Source: a virus
IMG/VR virus record: IMGVR_UViG_3300009285_001124
Span: 1-23,111 of that record
Reading direction: 5' to 3' (one strand)
DNA: 23,111 bases
Shown here: positions 14,018 through 21,272 of the stretch, piece by piece
Numbering within the stretch: position 1 is the stretch's first letter
Layout of the letters: each line of letters starts with the position of its first letter
Notes under the pieces: model-generated
What the model was told of the DNA's origin: nothing
Seen by the model: the letters and a program-made list of their open reading frames with translations, nothing else
The model's database searches: none
Position numbers and translations under genes: made by a program

Positions 14018-14430
14018 CAGTACGTGGATCCCGCATAGTCGAACTGGCCGACCCTGAATGCCGGTGTGGAACGGGCCGTGTCAGCGTTCTCGGTGTCCTT
14101 GTCGGCGGAGAAGATGCCGCCCGCGAATGGCACCGCCCCCCGGGAACCGCGGGAGCGCCAGCGTGCCGCCAGATTCTCATAATGCTGGGCGGAGCCGCCG
14201 TAATCGATGCGCAGCTCACCGACCGACTTGGAAGCGCCCGACGCGGTGATCCTCGCGGCGAGGGTGTCTGCGGCTTCGGCGGCCGCATACCAGACGTTGG
14301 CGGAGTTGTCGACGAACCATTGCAGATCCTCGTCGGAGAACTTCGCTGTGCCGGAGGAGGTGTCGTGCAGGAGCATGCGGAGCAGGTCAACGTTCGACCC
14401 GGCCGGATTGTTGGAATACGAGTAGCTCAC
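14017..14430 (-). CDS. Head-tail connector adaptor (gp6/gp15-like)
   Basis: A GTG start at 14430 is chosen: it overlaps the upstream TGA as GTGA and has AAGGG eight bases upstream; there is no in-frame ATG after it near the N-terminus and the longer frame is a shadow. The 137-residue product begins (M)SYSYSNNPAGSNVDLLRML. The elements VDLLRMLLHDT, FSDEDLQWFVD and the helix AAAEAADTLAARI followed by a Ser/Tyr-rich HYENLAARWRSRG are typical of adaptor proteins that bind under the portal. Confidence 0.88.
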   Translation of the reverse strand: MSYSYSNNPAGSNVDLLRMLLHDTSSGTAKFSDEDLQWFVDNSANVWYAAAEAADTLAARITASGASKSVGELRIDYGGSAQHYENLAARWRSRGSRGAVPFAGGIFSADKDTENADTARSTPAFRVGQFDYAGSTY

Positions 14431-14729
14431 GTTGACACCCTTCGTGGCCTGACCGAGAACCAGCCTTCGACAGAGGCGACCACGGTGCCGGTGCCGGACC
14501 AGCGGACTTCGTAACGGCCGAAACCGGTGGTCGTAATGTCCAGGTAGTAGACGCCTGTCGAGGAGCGGACGATCGACCCGGTGGACACGGCGTAGATGTG
14601 GGAGGTGACCCCGCCGGACGGGGCCTCCACATGGCATTTGACGGCGGTCGGATCCGCTACCGCGGACGACGCGTTTTTGAAGGTGACGGTTTCCCGTATC
14701 TGATCGCCGATGTCATAGGTCGTGGCCAT
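14427..14729 (-). CDS. Beta-sandwich virion protein of unknown role
   Basis: The 100-residue product begins MATTYDIGDQIRETVTFKNA. It reads as an immunoglobulin-like or related beta sandwich: TVTFKN, AVKCHVEAPSGG, GVYYLDITTTG and YEVRWSGTGTV are alternating strands, and the 'D-x-T/S.v.c.v..P.g' pattern recurs in bacterial and phage surface modules. GAAGG lies four bases before the ATG. It sits between the LamG-repeat gene and the connector. It may decorate the capsid or neck; this is inference. Confidence 0.75.
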   Translation of the reverse strand: MATTYDIGDQIRETVTFKNASSAVADPTAVKCHVEAPSGGVTSHIYAVSTGSIVRSSTGVYYLDITTTGFGRYEVRWSGTGTVVASVEGWFSVRPRRVST

Positions 14730-14736
14730 AGAACCT

Positions 14737-16593
14737 TCAGTTTCCGGGAGTCAGGACGAGAGTGGCCTGCCCGGCCTCTAACCCGGTATTGTCCGCCGAT
14801 GCGGTAAGCGTTTCGGTCAGGGCCGCCCGGGCGGCCAGGCTGTCGGCTAGTACGGCGGTCGCCGCTGTTTCGGCGAGGGCGGCGGTGCTGGCCAGTCGGC
14901 TGCTGCGGGTGGCGGTGTAGGGTCCGGGGAGGAGCAAGTTCAGGTGGCCGACCGCGGCGGATATGGTCAGGGCGGCGGCGCGGAGCCGGTGGGTCAGAGC
15001 GAGGGTTCCGGCTGTGGTCGAGGAGGTGAGGGCGGCGCCGGTCATGTCGGTTACCGCCCCGGTGTCTATCGCGGCTGCTGCGACGCTCGCTGAGAGGGCG
15101 GCCCCGGTCAAAGGGTGGCCGAGTTTCAGATCTGCGGCGACGGTTGACGCCGATACGGCGGCGGCGGCGAGTCGGTGGACCGGTGTCGCATCCAGGGCTC
15201 CCGAGACGGTGGACGCTGCCGCCGCGGCCCCGGCCAGATGGTGGGTGAGGCTGAGCCCGGCGCCCGCGACACTGGCAGTGACGGCCGACCCGGTGATCCG
15301 GCGGGCGAGTTTCAGCCCGGCCGCAGCGGTTGAGGCGGTCAGGGCCGCGCCGCTGAGGGGGATCGTCACGGTCAGTCTGGCGGTGCTGCTGCTGGCGGCG
15401 GTGGCGGCCCCATTTAGTTTGTGGGTTAGCCGCAGATCCCCGGCCGTGGCCGAAGCCGTAGTGGTAACACCAGCGAGGTTGCGGACAGTGTCAAGGCTGG
15501 CGCTAGTCGTGGATGCGGCGGCGGCCGCCCCGGCGGCCGTGTGGCCGACTTTGAGTGCGGCGGCTGTGACGCTGGCCGAGACGACGGCCCCGGTGGGCCG
15601 CTTGTAATCGTCCAGGACGGCCCCGGTGGTGCTGGCCGCTGTGGCGGCACCGGTTAGGCTGTGGATGATTGTGAGGGCCGCTAGGGTGGCTGTCGCGGAT
15701 TCGGCGGCCCCGCCGAGCGGGATGGTCTGTTCGGCGGTCAGCCCGGCCGTGGCGACGGATGCTGATTCGGCGGCGCCGGTTAGGCTGCGGGCGAGTTTCA
15801 GCCCGGCCGCGGCGGCCGAGGCTGAAGTAGCGGCGCCGGTCAGGGGATGGCCGACCCGTAGGGCTGCCGTAGTAGTTGATGCGGATACGGCGGCCCCGGC
15901 AGGCCGGTGGGTGATCTTCAGGGTGCCACTAGTGGTGGAGGCGGCCGACGCTGCCGCGTAAAGGTCGGATCGTATGACCGCGCCGGTCAGGGTCCACGTG
16001 TTGCCCTGCAAGTCGTCGTTGACGGTCTCCCCCGGATCCCAAGGGGAGGAGTCGAACTTCGGATTGGCGACCAGCACACCGCCGTCGTAGATGGCAGCCT
16101 CATAGATGCGGCCCGCCCACGAGTAGTAACCCGACCCGTCATTGCCAACTGTGAGTGGCTCTCCCGAGTCGATGATGCTGGTCGGTGCTGCGCCGAGGGC
16201 CGCGTCGCCCAATCGGGTCCAGTCTGTGCCGTTGGCCGAGTAGTAGAAGCCGACTTCCCACACGGTGCCGTTGTCCAGGTCCAACTCGGCCTTCACCCAG
16301 ATGTCGGATACGCCGTCGGTGAGGGAGGCGGCGGTCTGCAACACCGCGGTCGATGCGGCCGTGCCGCCGTCGGCCCCGTCGTCCCAGGCCAGAAACAGGC
16401 TGCCGTCTTCGAGGAAGAGCAGATACCACGCGTAGGCCAGCGCCCCGGACTGGGCGGCGACGATCGGATAGTTGGCGGGGGTCCAGTCGTCTGCCCGCAG
16501 TCGGGCGACGATCTTCAGATCCCCGGCGATAGCCGCGGTCAGGTCCGATGTGGCAACGTCGGCGGACCCGTCGAAGTAAGCCCAACGGGCCAT
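14737..16593 (-). CDS. LamG-like protein with long Ala-rich repeat domain
   Basis: The 618-residue protein has three parts. Residues 1-210 resemble a concanavalin/LamG jelly roll: RWAYFDGSADVATSDLTA at the start, SDIWVKAELDLDNGTVWEV in the middle and GRIYEAAIYDGGVLVANPKF near the end are standard strand motifs, and such domains often bind carbohydrate. Residues 211-553 hold about 17 copies of a 20-residue unit, consensus xHxLTGAAxxASxxxAxLxL. Residues 554-618 are Ala-rich with a short beta ending. It lies in the accessory block between capsid and connector genes, so a virion fibre or surface role is likely. The repeat fold is unknown to me. Its ATG overlaps the stop of a 15-codon ORF. Confidence 0.85.
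   Translation of the reverse strand: MARWAYFDGSADVATSDLTAAIAGDLKIVARLRADDWTPANYPIVAAQSGALAYAWYLLFLEDGSLFLAWDDGADGGTAASTAVLQTAASLTDGVSDIWVKAELDLDNGTVWEVGFYYSANGTDWTRLGDAALGAAPTSIIDSGEPLTVGNDGSGYYSWAGRIYEAAIYDGGVLVANPKFDSSPWDPGETVNDDLQGNTWTLTGAVIRSDLYAAASAASTTSGTLKITHRPAGAAVSASTTTAALRVGHPLTGAATSASAAAAGLKLARSLTGAAESASVATAGLTAEQTIPLGGAAESATATLAALTIIHSLTGAATAASTTGAVLDDYKRPTGAVVSASVTAAALKVGHTAAGAAAAASTTSASLDTVRNLAGVTTTASATAGDLRLTHKLNGAATAASSSTARLTVTIPLSGAALTASTAAAGLKLARRITGSAVTASVAGAGLSLTHHLAGAAAAASTVSGALDATPVHRLAAAAVSASTVAADLKLGHPLTGAALSASVAAAAIDTGAVTDMTGAALTSSTTAGTLALTHRLRAAALTISAAVGHLNLLLPGPYTATRSSRLASTAALAETAATAVLADSLAARAALTETLTASADNTGLEAGQATLVLTPGN
14935..15963. repeat. About 17 diverged 60-bp coding repeats
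   Basis: The units encode a 20-residue motif, for example GHPLTGAATSASAAAAGLKL, ARSLTGAAESASVATAGLTA and THHLAGAAAAASTVSGALDA. A few units are 17 or 22 residues long. Spacing is constant although the residues vary, which suggests old duplication with selection on structure rather than recent slippage. The antisense frames over this stretch are also open because of the Ala/Gly-rich codons. Confidence 0.85.
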
Positions 16594-16640
16594 CAGAACC
16601 CGCCTACAGCAAAGCCGACGGTTTCAGTCTGGCCAGACAT
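16593..16640 (-). CDS. 15-codon ORF directly before the LamG-repeat gene
   Basis: The ORF encodes MSGQTETVGFAVGGF and its TGA overlaps the ATG of the LamG-repeat gene as TGATG. It fills the only gap over 50 bases in this block. Its ribosome-binding sequence (CGGGG two bases before the ATG) is weak. It may be a leader that couples or tunes translation of the next gene, or a chance frame. Confidence 0.4.
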   Translation of the reverse strand: MSGQTETVGFAVGGF

Positions 16641-16650
16641 GGCCCCGGGT

Positions 16651-17082
16651 CTATGTCAGGGTGACTGAGAAACCGGTCGAAACGATGACCGTATCACCCG
16701 AATTGATCACCTTCGCCCCGCCCGTCACCGTCGACCAGACCAGAATGTTGCCCGACGACGTGCCCGACGTGCCGATGCAGATGAACCCGATAGTCCCCCA
16801 GTCCGCACCGGCGGCGGTGGTCATTGTCGCCGCCACCTTCAGCAGCTTCACCCCGCCCGTACAGTTCGCCCAATATGCGGACGTGTTCGGAATCGCCACC
16901 CGCGCATACGTGGACCCCGGACATTCGCCGGTGTCGCCGCCGGTGATCGCATCCGTCACCCCACCCGTCGACTCCCACAGCGACACATACCAGTTCGCGA
17001 TCCCCGTCGACAGTTCCGACGAGCCGCCCAACGCCGCATCCAAGACGGCGTTCTCACCCCAGTTAGAAAAAGACCCGGCCAT
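16651..17082 (-). CDS. Fibre-associated virion protein, 'NW-ENA-LD' type
   Basis: The 143-residue product begins MAGSFSNWGENAVLDAALGG. An N-terminal helix (NWxENAxLDxxLGG) followed by WYVSLWESTGG, a GTYARVAIPNTSAYW segment and a final beta region (NSGDTVIVSTGFSVTL) is a pattern I associate with many small phage tail-fibre or minor structural proteins. Such proteins are abundant beta-rich virion components of unclear role. Gap to the next gene upstream is 10 bases, containing GGGGGTAAGGG. Confidence 0.78.
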   Translation of the reverse strand: MAGSFSNWGENAVLDAALGGSSELSTGIANWYVSLWESTGGVTDAITGGDTGECPGSTYARVAIPNTSAYWANCTGGVKLLKVAATMTTAAGADWGTIGFICIGTSGTSSGNILVWSTVTGGAKVINSGDTVIVSTGFSVTLT

Positions 17083-17092
17083 CCCTTACCCC

Positions 17093-17443
17093 CTAACGTG
17101 CGGACAGGACAAACACGAACGATGTGGACGCGGTAGTCGCCGAAGCCGCCGTCGTCTCCACCCGCAGCCGATCAAACACCACCTGATAGGTCGAAGTCAC
17201 CCTCACCGCCGCCGCCGCAGCCACCGTAGACGCCGCCGGCTTCATGTCGAACCAGGAGCCATCCGTCGTATTACACGCCTGCAACATGAAGTACACGGCG
17301 CCGGTCGAACCGTTCGTGAACTCAGCCTGACCGACCGCCCGGCCCGGCGCGAAATAGGCGGCCCCATACGACGAGCCGCCCGCCGTCGCCCCCGGCGTAA
17401 TCGTCACCTTCTGCGCATCAGACCATGCTTTCCTGTCACCCAT
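17093..17443 (-). CDS. Small beta-rich virion protein
   Basis: The 116-residue product begins MGDRKAWSDAQKVTITPGAT and is rich in Thr, Ala and Ser with alternating hydrophobic residues (AEFTNGSTGAVYFMLQACN, YQVVFDRLRVETTAAS, FVFVLSAR). This looks like a compact jelly-roll or similar structural protein. AGAGG lies five bases before its ATG. It is between the MptE-like gene and the NW-ENA-type gene in the accessory virion block. No family is recognised. Confidence 0.72.
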   Translation of the reverse strand: MGDRKAWSDAQKVTITPGATAGGSSYGAAYFAPGRAVGQAEFTNGSTGAVYFMLQACNTTDGSWFDMKPAASTVAAAAAVRVTSTYQVVFDRLRVETTAASATTASTSFVFVLSAR

Positions 17444-17452
17444 ACGAACCTC

Positions 17453-18352
17453 TCACTGGTGTGTCACCTGAACCTGCTGCGCCGGCAGAATCTCCGGCGG
17501 CGGCGACAGGTTCGTCTGCTCGTAAACTGTCTCCTGCAACGCACCGTCCAACTGGTTGATCTGCGCTACCAGCGCAATCTCCTGCTGGTGCATCTGCTCC
17601 GCCTGCAACACCTTCTGCTGCTTCAACTGCTCCAACGCCTGCCGGATACCGTCCTTGCGCCGGTTCAGCTCCTGCATTCTGGATAGGCGCTTACCCATGA
17701 TCGCGTCCCCGTCCTCCAGGCCGTACATGAACGACGCTTTCAGCAGATCCGACCCTTCCGGCAGGAAGATTCTGATGCCATGCCCTATCGCGATCCCCAA
17801 AAACAGTTCGCATGAGGGTCTTTGCGCCCGGTATTCGCTGTGGGTGACGAACACGCCGTCCTGCGCCATGTCCACCCCGTACAGGTGCATCTCTTTGAAA
17901 CCCATGACGATCGCGAGGGCCATCATGTAGGAGATCGAGTTGGTGAAGTAGCGGGGGAACTCCTGCAAGATCCCGTCCACCGGGTACGGGACACCCTGCG
18001 GAATGTCATACACGCCCATGTCCTGCGGACGCAGGTAGATGGGGCCTTTGAACTGGCGCATCCATTCCCGGTGCTGCGGGTCGTTCTCGTAGAATTTGCG
18101 GACATCGTGGATTTCGAACCAGCGGTCGAACCGGCCTGGCTGCACGGTCCATAGCCGGTTCAATCCCCAAATTTCGAATGACGGGTCGTCGAATGGTGCC
18201 TGGGCCCGGTGGCCTTCGGCGAAGCCGACGATCGCCACCTTATCCCGGGTACGCGTCGGGAACGGTGACACCAGAACGGGTGCCTCGTCGACGATGACCG
18301 GCTTCTTTGGTTTGATGGGCGTGCCGCTGCCCGCGGTCTTAGAAACCATCAT
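17453..18352 (-). CDS. MptE/DUF115-like protein with C-terminal coiled coil
   Basis: Of 299 residues, about 38-200 resemble the Rossmann-like fold of the DUF115/MptE and GT42 sialyltransferase group: KVAIVGFAEGHR, FEIWGLNRLW, then TNSISYMMALAIVMGFKE followed by MHLYGVDMA. In that group the last element lies near the nucleotide-sugar or pyrophosphate substrate. Residues 220-280 are a strong coiled coil (Gln/Lys/Glu-rich) and the end is Pro/Gln-rich. The gene starts with two ATG codons; AAGGAG is one base before the first and four before the second, so 18349 may be the real start. It may modify a sugar or be a structural protein with that fold. Confidence 0.72.
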   Translation of the reverse strand: MMVSKTAGSGTPIKPKKPVIVDEAPVLVSPFPTRTRDKVAIVGFAEGHRAQAPFDDPSFEIWGLNRLWTVQPGRFDRWFEIHDVRKFYENDPQHREWMRQFKGPIYLRPQDMGVYDIPQGVPYPVDGILQEFPRYFTNSISYMMALAIVMGFKEMHLYGVDMAQDGVFVTHSEYRAQRPSCELFLGIAIGHGIRIFLPEGSDLLKASFMYGLEDGDAIMGKRLSRMQELNRRKDGIRQALEQLKQQKVLQAEQMHQQEIALVAQINQLDGALQETVYEQTNLSPPPEILPAQQVQVTHQ

Positions 18353-18358
18353 GCTCCT

Positions 18359-19015
18359 TTACGCTGTCGCCCCAGCGAACGACTCCGCCGTACTCAACTT
18401 GCCGGGCAGGGTCACAGCCCACTGCGTGGTAGACAGGCCACGCAGACGAACCCCGAACCCGACACCCAGATCATTGATAGTGGTAGTGAACGCGAACGAG
18501 TTCTTCGTCGATCCGAAAAACACGTGGGTCGAAGTCGCCGTCCTAATCGACACTACCTTCGTCGACGCGGACGTGCCAGTAACGTAGATCTCCTTCAACA
18601 CCCCGGCCTTAATCGGCGACGACAGCTTGAATACCAGGTCGTTGGCCGTGGATCCGGCGGTCGTTCCCGACGTTCCGGTGACAGTGATCGCCGTCACCCC
18701 GTAGCCGAGGATCGCCTGATATCCGGCCTTCGAACTGCCGCCCGTGTCGGTCAGGGCCGCATAGTCGTTCAGGGTCTGCACCTTGTCCGCGACGTAGCCG
18801 CCGGTGCCCATGATGATCCCCGCCGCCTGCGCGGACACCGAGCCCAGGGAGGCGGCCCCGGCCGAAAAGACGGGTGCCGCCGCGAACGTCGCCACCCCGG
18901 TTTGTGTGAGGGTGCCGGTGATTGTCGCGTTGCCGGTCAAAGTCGAATTGCCGGTGACCTCCAAGCCGCCGTCGATGAGGAGGTCACGCTTCAGTTTACG
19001 TGGAAAGACTGCCAT
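18359..19015 (-). CDS. Fibre-like virion protein with short beta repeats
   Basis: The 218-residue product begins MAVFPRKLKRDLLIDGGLEV, then a run of short strands TGNSTLTGNATITGTLTQTG (6-residue periodicity) as in phage fibre stalks or tail-spike heads. The middle contains VADKVQTLNDYAALTD, and the C-terminal half is beta-rich (LKEIYVTGTSASTKVVSIRT). Being only two genes after the major capsid gene makes a head fibre or decoration conceivable. Its start overlaps the 75-residue gene by 20 bases; AAGGAG is about 10 bases upstream. Confidence 0.75.
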   Translation of the reverse strand: MAVFPRKLKRDLLIDGGLEVTGNSTLTGNATITGTLTQTGVATFAAAPVFSAGAASLGSVSAQAAGIIMGTGGYVADKVQTLNDYAALTDTGGSSKAGYQAILGYGVTAITVTGTSGTTAGSTANDLVFKLSSPIKAGVLKEIYVTGTSASTKVVSIRTATSTHVFFGSTKNSFAFTTTINDLGVGFGVRLRGLSTTQWAVTLPGKLSTAESFAGATA

Positions 19016-19223
19016 CTATACCAGGCTCCTTCTCCTGAACCTTCCGCCTTTTCGGCCTGGGCGCCGGCCCTTCCGCCAGAGACGCTTCCCCTAGAGGGGC
19101 CGACGCGCTGATTTCCTGTGCCCAATGCAGACGGCGCAGAGCACCCACCTTATCATCCGGGACCGTGATCCGGTCCCCCCTTTTAGCCCCGCCGAACGGG
19201 TACAGAACCTCAACCAGAGCCAT
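18996..19223 (-). CDS. Small protein following the major capsid gene
   Basis: The 75-residue product begins MALVEVLYPFGGAKRGDRIT and contains a short beta pattern (RGDRITVPDDKVGALRRLHW), followed by a disordered basic tail (APRPKRRKVQEKEPG). Small proteins of this shape often follow capsid genes in actinophages; their role is unknown to me. GGGAGGG before the ATG lies within a short inverted repeat. It is co-directional with the capsid gene at an 18-base gap. Confidence 0.72.
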   Translation of the reverse strand: MALVEVLYPFGGAKRGDRITVPDDKVGALRRLHWAQEISASAPLGEASLAEGPAPRPKRRKVQEKEPGIDGSLST

Positions 19224-19225
19224 CG

Positions 19226-19240
19226 AACCCTCCCAGGGTT
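19226..19240 (-). promoter_or_regulatory. Short hairpin covering the ribosome-binding site after the capsid gene
   Basis: On the minus strand AACCC-TGGGA-GGGTT forms a 5-bp stem with a 5-base loop between the capsid stop and the next ATG. The GGGAGGG ribosome-binding sequence is partly in the loop and stem. There is no T-run, so termination is unlikely. It might lower expression of genes after the capsid gene. Confidence 0.4.
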
Positions 19241-19241
19241 T

Positions 19242-20183
19242 CTAGGTGATGCAGGTGTACAGGTAGTAGCCTAGTTCGGAGGCGACGATCTTATGCACGA
19301 ACGCCGACTCCACCGTCAGTTCCGGCATCGCGTCCTCGCGGGGAATGAACTCCCGCTGCACCCGCATGCCCTCCTGGGAGCCTTCAAGGCCGGACCAGAC
19401 GAACGTTGCCCCCGCGGTTGCCACACCCGGGGACGGGTTCGGATCCACATACAGCAGCAGGGCACTGTCGCCCAGAATGCTGGAATAGGATGCGGTGGCA
19501 CCCTCGGTCGCCGTGTTGTATCCGGCGGTCGCGATCGCCACCTCGTTCAGGCCGAGCAGGTTCGAGATGAATCCCGGCGTCGCAATACGCGGCGCATTGT
19601 CCGGCAGCCGTTCGATGATGTCCGAATGGTTCAGCAGACCACTGTACCAGGTTTCGGCGCCGAGGATCAGCTTGTTCGGAATCCGCCCAGTGTTGTACTG
19701 GATGGTCCTAATGCCGGTCGCCAGGTCCTTCAGCGGGTAGGCGGCGGCGTTCTCCCACGTCACCGACGGGGCACCGTTCGTCCCCCAGCTTGACGCGAAA
19801 GCGACCGTCGCGAACTCGATCTCCTCCCGGATATGCATGTCCTGCACCAGGCCCTTCAGCTTGGATTCCTCCAAGTTGAGGCCCGGATCAGCGTTCTTCG
19901 CGTCCTGCTCCGAAATAGACGCGGCGATCGCCCACACGTCGCAGAAATACTGCGCTTTCGTCGCCGAGAACGTGCGCTGCACGGCCCGCGTCCCGGCGGC
20001 ACGTTTCTTCGCCTCGGCCCTAAGCAGGTCTGCCCGGGACCACACGAAGTACTTGTCGGACTGCTTGCCGACCGGCACCGCCGGGAAGGCCCGGCGGGCC
20101 ACATAGGCGTTCGGTTCCATGAAATGCGCCACCGCGAAGTCGGTCAGCGCACTGTCCACGTGGACGGTGAAAGGCTCAGCCAT
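19242..20183 (-). CDS. Major capsid protein
   Basis: The 313-residue product begins MAEPFTVHVDSALTDFAVAH. The stretch AYVARRAFPAVPVGKQSDKY followed by FVW is the classic early segment of HK97-fold coat proteins of this type ('A..i.P.vpV.k.sd.y'). RIPNKLILGAETWYSGLLNH and the C-terminal region FVWSGLEG...RVQREFIPRED also match this class, as does the ending near VHKIVASELGYYLYT. It follows the protease, scaffold and decoration genes, the expected order. GAAGGGG lies six bases before the ATG. It would assemble the icosahedral shell. Confidence 0.93.
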   Translation of the reverse strand: MAEPFTVHVDSALTDFAVAHFMEPNAYVARRAFPAVPVGKQSDKYFVWSRADLLRAEAKKRAAGTRAVQRTFSATKAQYFCDVWAIAASISEQDAKNADPGLNLEESKLKGLVQDMHIREEIEFATVAFASSWGTNGAPSVTWENAAAYPLKDLATGIRTIQYNTGRIPNKLILGAETWYSGLLNHSDIIERLPDNAPRIATPGFISNLLGLNEVAIATAGYNTATEGATASYSSILGDSALLLYVDPNPSPGVATAGATFVWSGLEGSQEGMRVQREFIPREDAMPELTVESAFVHKIVASELGYYLYTCIT

Positions 20184-20207
20184 TCAAACCCCTTCTCTCT
20201 TAGCGGT

Positions 20208-20663
20208 TTACGTGTCGGCCGTTGAGGAGATCGCGGCCAGCGGGATACCACGGAACGGCACCGGCGCCCACAGCACGGAACCCACGTTCCGGCCCGCCCC
20301 GGTGGTCAGGGCGACCAGCCGGCCGATAATGAAGTTCGCCGTGGTCGGCGTAGTCCCGAAGCCGGCGCTCGACGCGCACACGAACTGGCCGGGCACATTC
20401 GTCGAATCCGACGAGAACTTCAGTTTGAGGATGCCGCCGACGCCGATCTGCACCGCCTCAACCTGCGTGGAGGTCGTCTTGCCGCCGCCGCCGTAGTACA
20501 CGCCGATCGGCGCCTGCTTCGGCCCGGTCGTGAAACCGGCCCCCGACGCCGGCACCAGCACGTAACCATCGCTGGACAGATAGGCCAGCTTGTACAGGTA
20601 GGCGGTCGTCAGCGTCGTCTCGCTGATGAACGAAGCGAACTGCGGGATCTCAGAGACTGCCAT
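20208..20663 (-). CDS. Capsid decoration / stabilisation protein (DUF2190-like)
   Basis: The 151-residue product begins MAVSEIPQFASFISETTLTT and is beta-rich with Gly/Thr turns: AYLSSDGYVLVPASGAG, APIGVYYGGGGKTTSTQVEA, VQIGVGGILKLKF. A 'G.LV..a..g..PiGV..' pattern is typical of DUF2190 and related head decoration proteins encoded between scaffold and coat genes. It probably binds the capsid surface during or after expansion. Its start directly abuts the scaffold stop (TAG-ATG), with GAGAGGAAAG upstream. Confidence 0.8.
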   Translation of the reverse strand: MAVSEIPQFASFISETTLTTAYLYKLAYLSSDGYVLVPASGAGFTTGPKQAPIGVYYGGGGKTTSTQVEAVQIGVGGILKLKFSSDSTNVPGQFVCASSAGFGTTPTTANFIIGRLVALTTGAGRNVGSVLWAPVPFRGIPLAAISSTADT

Positions 20664-21272
20664 CTAGCTTTCCTCTCGTAGCGCCGCCAGGGCGTCTGGG
20701 TTCAACTTCCAGTACAGGTCACGGGCCTTGTACGCCGGAACGTCAGGATGGTCTGCCACATACTTGGTGACCCATGTTTTCTTCCGTTCGTCCGGATCCG
20801 TCTCCGGCGTGCCCGGCGTACCCAGCTCGCCGGTCAGGGCGACCCGTTCCCGGGCGACGGTCAGGCGCTTCTCCAAGCCGGCGTAAGCGTCCGGTGCCCC
20901 GGCCTCCAAGGTTTCCAGGATGGGAGCGGTCTCGTCGGCCGGACCCAACAGCACCTCCAGGGTTTTCGCCCGCGCCCCGAAGTCGGCCCGGCGGGCCTTC
21001 CCCACCTCATCCGCTAGGGCGGCGATCGCAGCGTCCCTCTCCTCGCGGGCCTTCACGATTTCCGCTTCGGCATCGGCGATACGCTTCTCAAACCCGACCT
21101 CCGGCGGCTCGACCTGCTCGGTAGGCTCGGCGACGGGTTCCTCTACGTCCACAACAGGCTCGTCCACACGATCCCCTTTCGCTTTATACATGACGATCGC
21201 GGCGGGCGGATTGTCCCCCTCCGGCACCGCCCCGATCGAAGTCAACCGTTTCAGCCACAGCCTCGGCATCAT
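20664..21272 (-). CDS. Scaffold-like protein
   Basis: The 202-residue product begins MMPRLWLKRLTSIGAVPEGD. The opening (LTSIGAVPEGDNPPAAIVMY) resembles the C-terminal end of XkdF-type proteases, suggesting the two genes derive from one polyprotein. Residues 36-60 are acidic and Pro/Glu-rich, 60-95 are a coiled coil (EKRIADAEAEIVKAREERDA), and the remainder is helical. Size, composition and position between protease and decoration genes fit an internal scaffold that is removed by the protease. Its ATG overlaps the protease stop (ATGA). Confidence 0.8.
   Translation of the reverse strand: MMPRLWLKRLTSIGAVPEGDNPPAAIVMYKAKGDRVDEPVVDVEEPVAEPTEQVEPPEVGFEKRIADAEAEIVKAREERDAAIAALADEVGKARRADFGARAKTLEVLLGPADETAPILETLEAGAPDAYAGLEKRLTVARERVALTGELGTPGTPETDPDERKKTWVTKYVADHPDVPAYKARDLYWKLNPDALAALREES

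Noticed and set aside
14963-15607. 214-codon plus-strand Ala/Val-rich frame
   Set aside because: It is the antisense reading of the 60-bp repeats in the LamG-repeat gene; Ala-rich codons read as Ala/Arg/Val on the other strand.
16661-17686. 341-codon plus-strand open frame
   Set aside because: It runs antisense across three well-supported minus-strand genes and its C-terminal half is a Leu/Arg-rich low-complexity translation; it has no supported start.
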